Shown here: in pieces, positions 1 to 8,067 of the stretch | Layout of the letters: every line of letters starts with the position of its first letter | Position numbering within the stretch: the first letter of the stretch is position 1 | Translations under genes and position numbers: made by a program | Source of the DNA: Methylotuvimicrobium sp018830325 | Lineage (GTDB): Bacteria; Pseudomonadota; Gammaproteobacteria; Methylococcales; Methylomonadaceae | Assembly (NCBI RefSeq): GCF_044788715.1 | Contig: NZ_CP173170.1 | Coordinates: 248,001-312,000 of the forward strand | Direction: 5' to 3' | DNA length: 64,000 nucleotides | Notes under the pieces: generated by a model | Seen by the model: only the letters and a program-made list of their open reading frames with translations | Told to the model about the DNA's origin: nothing | Database searches by the model: none

Positions 1-1039
1 TGCCGAAGAAAATCTTGCCCGGCAATTTCAATCTTCGGTGGCGGCTGAATAGAAACAAAGCCATCAAGAAGATGCTTAAAACAGCGGCGGCGGTTGCCCA
101 GACTTGCCAGTCCGGCATCGGCGTGACATCGCCTTTCATCGGAAATTTTAATTCTCGATCGGCGTTGAATATTCCCCAATAAGCCCCGGCCGAACCTTCG
201 AGTTCCACTTTCCAGGGCTGGTCGAAGGCTTCGATGACGTAGTAGGTGATTTTTTGCTCGGTCGCGCGGTTGAGAAATTGTCTTAAGAACTGGGCTTGAT
301 TCGCCAGCGATGCGGTGGCGTTTTTAAAAGGTTGTCCGTCGGAAGGCCAGCCGACTTCGGTTATGATAATGGGTTTATCAGGAAATGCTTCGCGCATCGC
401 ATTGAAGCGGTAGAACACGTAATCGACAGCTGCATCGATCGACAAACCTTCCCAGTACGGCAATATATGCAGAGCGATGAAATCGACTTCTTCGGCCAAT
501 TCGGGATGAGCCAACCACATGTCCCAGGTTTCCGAGGTGCTGACCGGGCGCCAAGTGCGTGCTTTCACTTCGCGGATATAAGCGATCAATTGATCGGGTG
601 CGATATCTTTACGCAACAACACCTCATTACCGACCAACAAGCGTACGATCGTAGGCGAGTTTTGATTGCTGAGCTTGATCAAGCTTTCAATTTCGCGCCG
701 GTTCTTGTCGAGATCGGTGTCGATCCATGCGCCCATCGTTACGTTCAGGTCGTATTTATCCGCCAATTCGGGAACGAATTCCAACCCATCCAGAGCGCTA
801 TAGGTTCTTACCGCATGTACTTTGCCGGCAAGCAGCTTTAGATCGTTCTCGATTTGATCTTGGGTAGGAGGGCTGCTGTTCCCGGGGTCGAAATCCCTCC
901 GCATCGGGCTGTAAGTCACCCCTTTCATGACATTATCCCAAGATTGCATTTTGAGTGGATAATTCAGATAGTTCCAGATGCTTAAATTGACCCAAACCAA
1001 CAAAGGTAAAATCAATAAAGTGAGGATTTTGGTTTTCAT
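1..1039 (-). CDS. GH17-type glycoside hydrolase/glucan-modifying membrane protein (C-terminus cut by window edge)
   Basis: An open frame of 346 codons runs from ATG at 1039 off the left edge. An N-terminal membrane anchor (about residues 4-20) is followed by a GH17-like (beta-1,3-glucanase) barrel. The sequence VRLLVGNEV holds the likely acid/base Glu and IIITEVGW the likely nucleophile Glu, which is the classical GH17 pair. After the barrel comes a second hydrophobic helix (about 315-332) followed by a basic stretch, so the catalytic domain probably faces the periplasm. In related bacterial proteins this architecture ends in membrane helices or continues into a family-2 glycosyltransferase; which applies here cannot be seen. 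The likely role is synthesis or remodelling of periplasmic or exported beta-glucans. The start is supported by the anchor sequence that follows it; the ribosome binding site is weak. Confidence 0.8.
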   Translation of the reverse strand, partial: MKTKILTLLILPLLVWVNLSIWNYLNYPLKMQSWDNVMKGVTYSPMRRDFDPGNSSPPTQDQIENDLKLLAGKVHAVRTYSALDGLEFVPELADKYDLNVTMGAWIDTDLDKNRREIESLIKLSNQNSPTIVRLLVGNEVLLRKDIAPDQLIAYIREVKARTWRPVSTSETWDMWLAHPELAEEVDFIALHILPYWEGLSIDAAVDYVFYRFNAMREAFPDKPIIITEVGWPSDGQPFKNATASLANQAQFLRQFLNRATEQKITYYVIEAFDQPWKVELEGSAGAYWGIFNADRELKFPMKGDVTPMPDWQVWATAAAVLSIFLMALFLFSRHRRLKLPGKIFFG

Positions 1040-1097
1040 TCAGTGATAAGCTCCGGGATAAGCAAGAATTGGAAAGTATTGGCTGGATACATCGGAA

Positions 1098-1131
1098 TAA
1101 AAAAAGGGCCCGGTCAAAGTAGACCAAACCC
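1098..1131 (-). terminator. Rho-independent terminator after tRNA-Thr
   Basis: On the minus strand a 10-bp GC-rich stem with three G-U type pairs (arms 1106-1115 and 1122-1131, six-base loop) is followed by a run of T. It lies 12 bp downstream of the tRNA 3' end, as expected for a monocistronic tRNA transcript. Confidence 0.7.
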
Positions 1132-1142
1132 TTTTGTTTATT

Positions 1143-1218
<76 letters not shown>

Positions 1219-1614
1219 GATTTCGCGGCGGATTTTAATCAATTTCATGATCTTCTGAAAAGAAACTGAAGTTATTTAAAAATTATCCGGATACATCGAT
1301 TAAGCATTTGCTTGGAATGCAAACAGATCTTTGTTACTACCGAATAAAGTCTCCGGCATTTTTTCAGTCATCGACTGCAGCTAAGACCTTATCGAGAACC
1401 CATTGTTCAGATTTGAAATACTTAGTTTTATTTGATCGAAAAGACGTCAAATAATCAAAAAGGGCAGAGTTTGTTTGGTGAGGAGTCGGCCTCGACAGAC
1501 ATACCTTTCCACGGTGCTGAATCGACGAAAGATCCCGACCCAGGTGCGCGATGCGCACCCTACTTCTTATTCTTCATGATCTTCATGGTGAAATGCTTTT
1601 CCTAGGATTATTCA
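1219..1614. other. Intergenic region with two dispersed-repeat copies
   Basis: No convincing gene is present. Positions 1509-1563 are a diverged copy of the dyad repeat found complete at 32978-33056, including its 22-base arm ending in GCGCACCCTAC. Positions 1566-1606 match, with two or three differences, the block at 7090-7132. Both of these 3' blocks sit just downstream of a minus-strand stop codon. Confidence 0.6.
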
Positions 1615-4539
1615 CTAAGAAGCGAGTGTTTTAGCGCCCTTCAGGTCGATAAATTGCTCGGTATGATTGCAGGAAAATTCAGCATTCTTCCGGAAATGCG
1701 AGCAACCCCAGAACTGTCCGTAAGGGCCTTTTCTCAAGCTGAGTTTGCCGCCGCATTTAGGGCAAACCGGCTCGATATGACCGCAGAGCCGGTTTTCGCA
1801 GATCCGGAATTGGCCCTGTTGGCGTAAACCGCCGCCGCATTCAGGACAGGGCGATTCGATGTGCGTGCATAGCGGATACTGATTGCATCCGAAAAAACGG
1901 CCATGCCGGCTATCTTTCTGCACCAGGTAGCCGGTCTCGCATTCGCTGCAGGGAATATCGGCCATCTTCTCCTGAAAACCTTCGCCGATAAATTCGTCAA
2001 CGCGAACTTCATAACGCTGATCGACCAGTTCGCGGATAAAATCGGACGCCTTATCGGTATTGCTGACCAGATAGACATGATGCCGGGCACGGGTCAGCGC
2101 GACATAAAACAAACGCCTTTCCTCGGCATGGTCGAACGTTTCGGCATTCGGTAGTAATAACTCCACTAACGGATGGGTCTTTTTTTCTGACGGAAAACCG
2201 TTTTTGCCTTTTTCCAACCCAAGTACGATCACATAATCGGCTTCCTTGCCTTTTGATGCGTGTACCGTCATGAATTGAATGGCAAGTTTGGGATACTGCC
2301 TCTTAAAGCTCGACAAATCCGGTTTTCTAAAATTGAACCGGGCTAAGATCAACACGCTGGCATGCGCCGCGGTCTTGGCATTAATTGCCGATAATGTCGC
2401 ATTCAGGCCGACCGGATCGAGCCGGGCTCGGATGAGCGAGACGGCCGCTTGTTCGATGACGGTATGGCTTTCGATTCGCTTGGCGATTTGCGTTGGGTTT
2501 TGCATGACAAAACGGGACGCCACCGCACCGATTTGATTATTGAAACGAAAGGTTTGATCCAGAATGCTCAAGGCAGTATCGCCGAAATGTTCCTCGAATT
2601 CCTGGGTGATCGTGACATCGCTGCCGGTAAAACGGTAAATCGATTGCCAATCGTCGCCGACGCAAAACAGGCTGTGGTTCGGGTTATGATTTAGCAAAGC
2701 CTTGATCAGTCGGGCGCGACTGGCCGATATGTCTTGGAATTCATCGACCAGAATATGCGTGTACGGCGACCGGAAGCGTCCGGCTTCGACATAGTCGATT
2801 GCACGACCGATCATATCTTCGAAGTCAATCGTATCGGTGTCGCGCAAATATTGTTGATAGGCTTCGTAAATGGGCTCAAACAAAAAAGCCGCCGCGTGCA
2901 TGCGTTCATGATCTTCATGTTGCTTAGTCAGCGTGACCAGGCTTTTGATATTCAAATAGGCGGCTTTAAACAGCGCCAGCATCTGAGCCAACAATTGACC
3001 CAGTTGCGAAATATGGCCGAATTGATGCAATTGCTGAAGTAACTCATTGTTGGGCAGCGGATCGAGAACCACACCCGCCTGCTTCAGTTGCTGTTCCAGC
3101 GATTGCGTCAAAATGCCTTGTTGCTTCTGGTAACTGTAGGTTTCGATCAGCGTGGTCCGATGTTTTCGATGCAAGGCCCGTTTCCACGCCATTGCTTCCA
3201 AATAGCTTTGCCGGTCGATAAACGGCGGCGTTTGCTGATGTTCGTCGATAGCGAAATGTTCGATATAGATACCGTAATCGGATAGGTAAAAATCAGGTTG
3301 ATAAACGCGATAATCCGGTCCCGAGGTATTGACCTGGTAATTAGCCTCATAGCGGTAGGCGATACGCTGCCGGTACAGAAAATTGGCGATTTCGCATTCT
3401 TCGTAGCTTTTGACCAATTCGCCCTGCAGCGTGCGGATGTCGTTTTCGAGAATGTAACGGTTATATTCGCCGAGACTTCTGAACTTGAAGGCGCTTCGAT
3501 AGGGATGGCTGAAGTGCAAGAAATAAGTCACCAATCGAGACTGGTACTGATCGTCTTGCAGTAATCGTTGGATTTGTTCGTCGACAAACCGGGTGCGAAG
3601 ATGTTCGTCCTCGGCCATTTTGTCGATGGTCGGCGCAACGCCTTCAACCTGGGCGATGATATGTTTGCCCAGGCTGTGAAAGGTTTTTACGGTCAGCGTA
3701 TCGATGCGAAGTTTGGCTTGTATTCGCTGTTCCATTTCCTCGGCCGCTTTGCGGGCAAAGGCCAACATCAGGATTTGTTCCGGCTTTGCTAGTCCTGCGT
3801 TGATTAAATATCCGGCACGCCCGATCATTGTACTGGTTTTGCCGGTGCCTGCGCCGGCCAAGACTAGATTGTGCTGTTCGTCGATCACGCAGGCGCGGCG
3901 CTGATTGGCTGTTAACGGATTGCTCTCCACTCCGTCAAAAAAGGGCTTGAAGGTCTCGATTTGGCGTTCGACATAGGTTTCATTCAAACGCTCGATCGCA
4001 TCATATCCATGGTTTAACAAAGGCCGTATGAATGGCAAGGCTTGTGCCGCATCAGGCGGCAAAAAACGTTGTATATTTTTGCGCTGAATACCTTTGACCA
4101 AGTCCCGATAAGTCTTTAGCCATTGCCGGACGGCAATTCGACGCACATAGCGATCTCCGGAAAACCATGAGCGCGCCTGTTGATAAGCGCTTTCTATTTC
4201 CGGAACCAGGCGTTGATAAAAATCGTGGAGATATTGGCGGTTGGCTTGCTGCAATTCGGTTTGCAAGCTTTTCGATCGTTTTTTAGCGATGCCGCCCATG
4301 CGCACGGTCTCGCTGTTCTCCAGATGAAATGCCAGTACATCCCAGAAGTAGCCTGTTTCCAAGACGATGCCGCTGCCGATCGCCAGATGAGCAATTCGGA
4401 TATGTGTTTCGTCTTTATGCAAGATTATGCCATCTTCGGCTAAAGACAACTGGTCATGATTGGCATGCGAGGCGAATACTGAGGCCAAGCGGCTGATTCG
4501 GTAGAGGAATGATGTTTTCAACGAAGTATTCAAGGACAA
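1615..4539 (-). CDS. UvrD/HelD-family superfamily 1 DNA helicase with nuclease-like insertion and C-terminal zinc ribbons
   Basis: A protein of 974 aa, larger than E. coli helicase IV (684 aa). The N-terminal roughly 190 residues resemble the HelD N-terminal region. Walker A is GAGTGKT at 229-235, motif II is VDEFQDI, and the motif III region reads GDDWQSIYRF, all typical of HelD/UvrD helicases. An insertion with YEANY, PDFYL and IYIEHF looks like a PD-(D/E)XK nuclease-type fold, although the final lysine is not evident. From about residue 862 there are three Cys4-type ribbons (CSEC, CPEC, CPKC) resembling topoisomerase I zinc fingers. The protein probably translocates on single-stranded DNA in repair. 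The start is TTG at 4539; TTG at 4533 has better spacing from the AAAGGA ribosome binding site and may be the true start. The gene is transcribed alone. Confidence 0.88.
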   Translation of the reverse strand: MSLNTSLKTSFLYRISRLASVFASHANHDQLSLAEDGIILHKDETHIRIAHLAIGSGIVLETGYFWDVLAFHLENSETVRMGGIAKKRSKSLQTELQQANRQYLHDFYQRLVPEIESAYQQARSWFSGDRYVRRIAVRQWLKTYRDLVKGIQRKNIQRFLPPDAAQALPFIRPLLNHGYDAIERLNETYVERQIETFKPFFDGVESNPLTANQRRACVIDEQHNLVLAGAGTGKTSTMIGRAGYLINAGLAKPEQILMLAFARKAAEEMEQRIQAKLRIDTLTVKTFHSLGKHIIAQVEGVAPTIDKMAEDEHLRTRFVDEQIQRLLQDDQYQSRLVTYFLHFSHPYRSAFKFRSLGEYNRYILENDIRTLQGELVKSYEECEIANFLYRQRIAYRYEANYQVNTSGPDYRVYQPDFYLSDYGIYIEHFAIDEHQQTPPFIDRQSYLEAMAWKRALHRKHRTTLIETYSYQKQQGILTQSLEQQLKQAGVVLDPLPNNELLQQLHQFGHISQLGQLLAQMLALFKAAYLNIKSLVTLTKQHEDHERMHAAAFLFEPIYEAYQQYLRDTDTIDFEDMIGRAIDYVEAGRFRSPYTHILVDEFQDISASRARLIKALLNHNPNHSLFCVGDDWQSIYRFTGSDVTITQEFEEHFGDTALSILDQTFRFNNQIGAVASRFVMQNPTQIAKRIESHTVIEQAAVSLIRARLDPVGLNATLSAINAKTAAHASVLILARFNFRKPDLSSFKRQYPKLAIQFMTVHASKGKEADYVIVLGLEKGKNGFPSEKKTHPLVELLLPNAETFDHAEERRLFYVALTRARHHVYLVSNTDKASDFIRELVDQRYEVRVDEFIGEGFQEKMADIPCSECETGYLVQKDSRHGRFFGCNQYPLCTHIESPCPECGGGLRQQGQFRICENRLCGHIEPVCPKCGGKLSLRKGPYGQFWGCSHFRKNAEFSCNHTEQFIDLKGAKTLAS

Positions 4540-4563
4540 TCCTTTGCCTGTGTCTTCGTGCTC

Positions 4564-4806
4564 TTATGCGACGATATGCAAGGCAATATAAGGCACGAGA
4601 TTAAACAGAATGATGCCGATTTTGTAAAGCGCCATGCCTGCGTAATGTATGGCGTCGAATTGTTCCACCGGCAAACGAAACCAGTGCCCGTGTAATCGAT
4701 ACATCCATTCGTGAGCTGAGATAAATAGCAGTCCCCATAAAAGCAGCACGCTGAAATTGATTATGGAACACCATAAAAGGATTTCACGTATCAGTTCAAT
4801 GTTCAT
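4564..4806 (-). CDS. Small two-helix membrane protein, DUF6868-like
   Basis: An 80-aa protein with two strongly hydrophobic helices (about 8-29 and 56-78) separated by a loop containing HEWMYRLHGHWFRLPVEQFDAIHYAGM. The aromatic and His-rich loop and the overall pattern match, from memory, the DUF6868 family of small inner-membrane proteins, whose function is unknown. ATG at 4806 is preceded by AGGAG. It lies 25 bp upstream of the helicase on the same strand, so the two may share a transcript. Confidence 0.75.
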   Translation of the reverse strand: MNIELIREILLWCSIINFSVLLLWGLLFISAHEWMYRLHGHWFRLPVEQFDAIHYAGMALYKIGIILFNLVPYIALHIVA

Positions 4807-4959
4807 GGGCGAGTCTCCTATGATGGTTAAGGGGAAATAATAACAACTCGATGACTCTTTTTGCCGACATTCTTGCCAATCACCAAGCTATTTTTAGACT
4901 TTTTTCGAACTCAGCAATAATCGATCAAAGTATGGATATGTTCGAATCTTGAGATGAAA

Positions 4960-5475
4960 TTAGAGTTCCATAACTAGCAACGGTATACCGTAACTGGCAA
5001 GAAAGTAGGCAATTGCCGAAATAACGCTTGGCGTTGCGTTGTACAAAAAGACTTGCCGGAAAATATAACTGATAACTGAAATATACCAAATGACTAAAAA
5101 CACGCCGATCCCGATTGATATTTCTTCTTGATATTCAACATGTTTCATTACCATAAAAACATCCAGCACTTCAGCGGCAATCGCCAAGGTGATGATAAAG
5201 TTTTCGCAGACAAAGATGGCTGTGAAGACTTGTTTAAAATATTGCCATTTCTTCATTATCAGCAAAAAAACGGTAATAAATGAAAAAGCCATAATGGTCC
5301 TCATCAAAACTTCCAAAGTACCGCTGACAGGATCGGAAATAAGCCCCTCGACGATCATGCCTGAAACAAGATAGAACCCCAAATTCTTCGCTACGAACGA
5401 TGGTCCGGGAATTAAATTTATAGGATTATTTCGGAACAAACAAAGCCAAAGATAATTGAGTAATAAGTTCATCGA
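4960..5475 (-). CDS. Predicted multi-pass membrane protein of unknown function
   Basis: About 171 aa if translated from the ATG at 5475. An upstream ATG at 5511 would add 12 residues, but MNLLLNYLWLCLFRNNP fits better as a membrane-protein N-terminus. About five hydrophobic segments cover most of the length. The layout, a short aromatic LNYLW N-terminus followed by helices and few charged residues, resembles a family of uncharacterised gammaproteobacterial membrane proteins with a Yip1-like arrangement. No catalytic motif is visible. The codon usage is more AT-rich than in the helicase. Neither start has a strong ribosome binding site. Confidence 0.6.
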   Translation of the reverse strand, partial: SMNLLLNYLWLCLFRNNPINLIPGPSFVAKNLGFYLVSGMIVEGLISDPVSGTLEVLMRTIMAFSFITVFLLIMKKWQYFKQVFTAIFVCENFIITLAIAAEVLDVFMVMKHVEYQEEISIGIGVFLVIWYISVISYIFRQVFLYNATPSVISAIAYFLASYGIPLLVMEL

Positions 5476-5613
5476 GAGTTTATTGAGGTTAAAAAAAATA
5501 GGGCAGGCCAACTAAAAATAACCGATTTTTTTGTTTTTGACTTTCTGCTTTTGCTATTTGGTTAATTAAAGAAAGATCAAAAAGGCTCATTTTCCCACGG
5601 ATTACAGTAAATG

Positions 5614-5660
5614 TAAGCATTCAATCCCCCTCTTTTTCATAGAGGGGGATTGAATGCTTA
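5614..5660. repeat. Perfect 20-bp inverted repeat (hairpin)
   Basis: Arms 5614-5633 and 5641-5660 are perfectly complementary with a 7-base loop (TTTTCAT), and each arm contains a run of five C or five G. It lies in the gap between two oppositely oriented genes (4960-5475 minus, 6150-6956 plus). No T run follows, so it is more likely a palindromic repeat than a simple terminator. Confidence 0.75.
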
Positions 5661-5692
5661 GGATTTGGGCATAAATAACGTCCCTATTTTTG

Positions 5693-6014
5693 GAGGGTTC
5701 GGTAACTCGATTGGCAGGTGTCGGTGGCAGGGCAGATTTTTGCTCCTGCAAAATCTGCATTCACGCCATCCATGGCGTTTGCAGATTTTTGCTCCTCGGC
5801 AACTGCTCCTGCGTTGCTCTACCTCCTGCATCTCCTAAAGCGCCTACTGTTGATGCCCTAATACACGCCATCCTTGGCAATCAGGCCCCGCCTTCAAGCC
5901 ACGGATGTATTCACCCAGTACCTAAATAAGCCATGGTAGTGAATCATTGCCAATGACCTATAGAATTTAGGTGTTGGGTTCATGGCGTCTCGCCAGGCGA
6001 GTTACCGGACCCTC
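5693..6014. repeat. Dispersed palindromic repeat, GGGTGCGGT family, long copy (322 bp)
   Basis: The ends are 17-base inverted repeats with one mismatch (GAGGGTTCGGTAACTCG against the complement of CGAGTTACCGGACCCTC). Inside are blocks shared with the copies near 55.4 and 60.3-60.8 kb, including GCAGGTGTCGGTGGCAGGG and AATTTAGGTG. An internal stretch carries CATCCATGGCG palindromes and duplicated GCAGATTTTTGCTCCT. It has no coding capacity and fills most of the gap before the hydrolase gene. Confidence 0.7.
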
Positions 6015-6149
6015 GACAAAGGTCATAACTCCAGGAAGTTATTTTTCGCGAAATCCTTACTTCCTTTCAGAAAACCGAAAATGTGGCCGCGTGAAGGATA
6101 TGATAAGTTATGAGCGCCAAAGGGTATTTTTTAACGATGCGACTTGATT

Positions 6150-6956
6150 ATGGTCATTAAACGAATGCTTTCGATACTGTTACCTTATTTGTTGTTTCTT
6201 CTAGCTTTATTTATATGGCAACGAAACCTGATTTATTTTCCCGGGAAGCAGACATTAGGGAGGCAGCAAGAGTTGGCTGAACGGTTGAATCTGGAACTTT
6301 GGCCGGCAAAAGAAAATTATCTTGGATTGATGTCTAAATCGAACATGAGAGGCGGTAAAGGAACGGTTATCGTTTTTCACGGTAATGCGGGAAGCGCGAT
6401 CAATCGGGTTTATTACTTCAATGCATTGGCGAGGCTGGGGTACCGGGTTATTGTTGCCGAATATCCGGGGTATGGCGCAAGATTAGGCGCGCCATCGGAA
6501 TCGGTATTGATAAGCGACGGCATCGCCATCGTAACACAAGCACGGGACGATTTCGGCGATCCCATTTTTCTTTGGGGTGAGTCGCTGGGCAGCGGTGTTG
6601 TCGGGGGAATCGTGCATTCCAGACAAGTCCCGATTAAAGGCATTGTACTGATGACGCCTTTCGATAGCATGGCTAACGTTGCGCAACACCATTACTGGTT
6701 TTTCCTGGCCAAATGGCTGATTCGCGACCGGTTCGACAATCTCAAGTACTTGAACGGCTACAGCGGCAATACGGCCATGGTGATTGCTGAAGACGACCAA
6801 ATCATTCCTAATCGCTATAGCTTGAATTTATATGAATCGCTTCAATACCATAAACGGCTGTGGTCGTTTAAAAATGCCGATCACAACAGTTTGCCGCTGG
6901 CTCCGGAACTGCCGTGGTGGCAGGAAGTGATGCACTTTATCGACGAACAAAATTAA
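6150..6956 (+). CDS. Membrane-anchored alpha/beta hydrolase (BEM46/ABHD13-like)
   Basis: About 268 aa. An N-terminal hydrophobic helix (residues 5-22) is followed by an alpha/beta-hydrolase fold. The oxyanion region reads VFHGNAGSA, the nucleophile elbow is GESLGSG (Ser), the acidic residue lies in AEDDQIIP and the His in ADHNSLP. This is the layout of the ABHD13/BEM46/YqkD esterase group. The substrate is unknown; an ester or thioester lipid at the membrane is plausible. The start is taken as ATG at 6150. The frame can be opened at TTG 6144, but no ribosome binding site favours that. The gene stands alone, downstream of a repeat. Confidence 0.82.
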   Translation: MVIKRMLSILLPYLLFLLALFIWQRNLIYFPGKQTLGRQQELAERLNLELWPAKENYLGLMSKSNMRGGKGTVIVFHGNAGSAINRVYYFNALARLGYRVIVAEYPGYGARLGAPSESVLISDGIAIVTQARDDFGDPIFLWGESLGSGVVGGIVHSRQVPIKGIVLMTPFDSMANVAQHHYWFFLAKWLIRDRFDNLKYLNGYSGNTAMVIAEDDQIIPNRYSLNLYESLQYHKRLWSFKNADHNSLPLAPELPWWQEVMHFIDEQN

Positions 6957-6975
6957 TCCTAAATTCGGCAGTACA

Positions 6976-7115
6976 ACCATGAAGTACATGAAGTTCATAA
7001 AGTATTTCAGGAGATTACCTAAACATTCTCGCTAACCTTTTGGGTGAACGAAAGATCTATACAAACTCATAAGAAGTTATTGAATTAACTTCCTATTCTT
7101 CATGATCTTCATGGT
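6976..7115. repeat. Interrupted inverted repeat downstream of two convergent genes
   Basis: The arms 6976-6993 (ACCATGAAGTACATGAAG) and 7098-7115 (CTTCATGATCTTCATGGT) pair over 18 bases with a GTAC/GATC difference. The right arm belongs to a block (7090-7132) that also occurs at 1566-1606. It lies between the convergent hydrolase and protease genes and could act as a bidirectional terminator or be a small mobile palindrome. Confidence 0.5.
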
Positions 7116-7132
7116 GAAATGCTTTTTCTAGG

Positions 7133-7849
7133 TTAATAGGGGTTTAAAATAATTTGATTGCGCGCATCGTCGAACGTCATTTGGAATCGCCCTAAAAAGC
7201 TCATACCCAGCAAGCCGCTCGATTGTAATTTATCGTCTGCAATGAAACTCACATCCACGTTATCGGCTTGAGCTTTGCCGATAACGACCGATTTAAGCTT
7301 GCCTTGCATAATTTCGACTCTGCCATTCGCGGTTTCGCTGTACCCGGGTTGTAAGTTTCTGTCGGTAAAACCTAATGCGGATTGAAGCGAGGCGGGTAAC
7401 ACTAGAGTGGTTGCGCCGGTATCGATCAGCATATTGGCTTTCAGTTTAGTGCCGTAAGGTCCTGATAATTCGGCCTTTACCAAATGATGCGAATCGCTGC
7501 GGGTGGTTTTTATGGCATAACTGGCGTCGGTCTTAGGCTTTTCAACAACTGCAGGAGGCGGCGTGTTGTCATAGCGCTTGATGCTGGTGATAATGATTTT
7601 TTCTATATCTCCTTGCTTGTTGGATAATTGAACAAAGTTATAATCACTTAGCAGTCGTTTTAATTGTTGATCCGGTGTGCCGCTAAGACGAAGGGGAGGG
7701 CCGTCTTGGACTAAGTGTAAATTCTTTATTGTTATGCCCTGTGCATGAATGAGTTGTTCGAGTTGAGTTTTAAGGCTATCGGCTTGTGAAATGCCGATCG
7801 TTAACATCAACGCTAACAGGGTGGCAATGATCGAGTTTTTTCCGGACAT
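7133..7849 (-). CDS. Periplasmic retropepsin-like aspartic protease (clan AA, TIGR02281-type)
   Basis: A protein of 238 aa with a signal peptide (MSGKNSIIATLLALMLTIG, cleaved near SQA-DS). The C-terminal half carries one aspartic-protease motif, MLIDTGATTLVLP, and the flap/second-strand signature GLLGMSFLGRFQ, as in single-domain bacterial retropepsins that act as dimers. The N-terminal half (residues about 25-110) is a separate region without a clear family. The substrate is unknown. ATG at 7849 is followed directly by a good signal sequence. The gene is divergent from hppA with a 218-bp gap. Confidence 0.85.
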   Translation of the reverse strand: MSGKNSIIATLLALMLTIGISQADSLKTQLEQLIHAQGITIKNLHLVQDGPPLRLSGTPDQQLKRLLSDYNFVQLSNKQGDIEKIIITSIKRYDNTPPPAVVEKPKTDASYAIKTTRSDSHHLVKAELSGPYGTKLKANMLIDTGATTLVLPASLQSALGFTDRNLQPGYSETANGRVEIMQGKLKSVVIGKAQADNVDVSFIADDKLQSSGLLGMSFLGRFQMTFDDARNQIILNPY

Positions 7850-8067
7850 AGAGTGCCGCCAGTAAGGTGCTTAAAAAAATTTGAGCCTAAAAGCCGCGTC
7901 CGGGTTTCACAAATAACCAATTTTAACAAGACAAGTGTTGACAGGCGCGGCAAAACAACGTTGGATTGTAAGGGTTCGTCTCAAAAAAATCATTAAGTCG
8001 CTTTTTATGCCCTATCAAAAAGCGTCGATGTCATAAACCATTAATAACTAAAACAAGGCAAACATCG

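Noticed and set aside
1364..1558. 64-codon frame ending near the helicase gene
   Set aside because: It is mostly made of the dyad-repeat sequence and has no ribosome binding site.
7938..7970. Promoter of hppA (TTGACA at 7938)
   Set aside because: The -35 is perfect but no acceptable -10 lies at 16-18 bases; left as a remark in the hppA entry.
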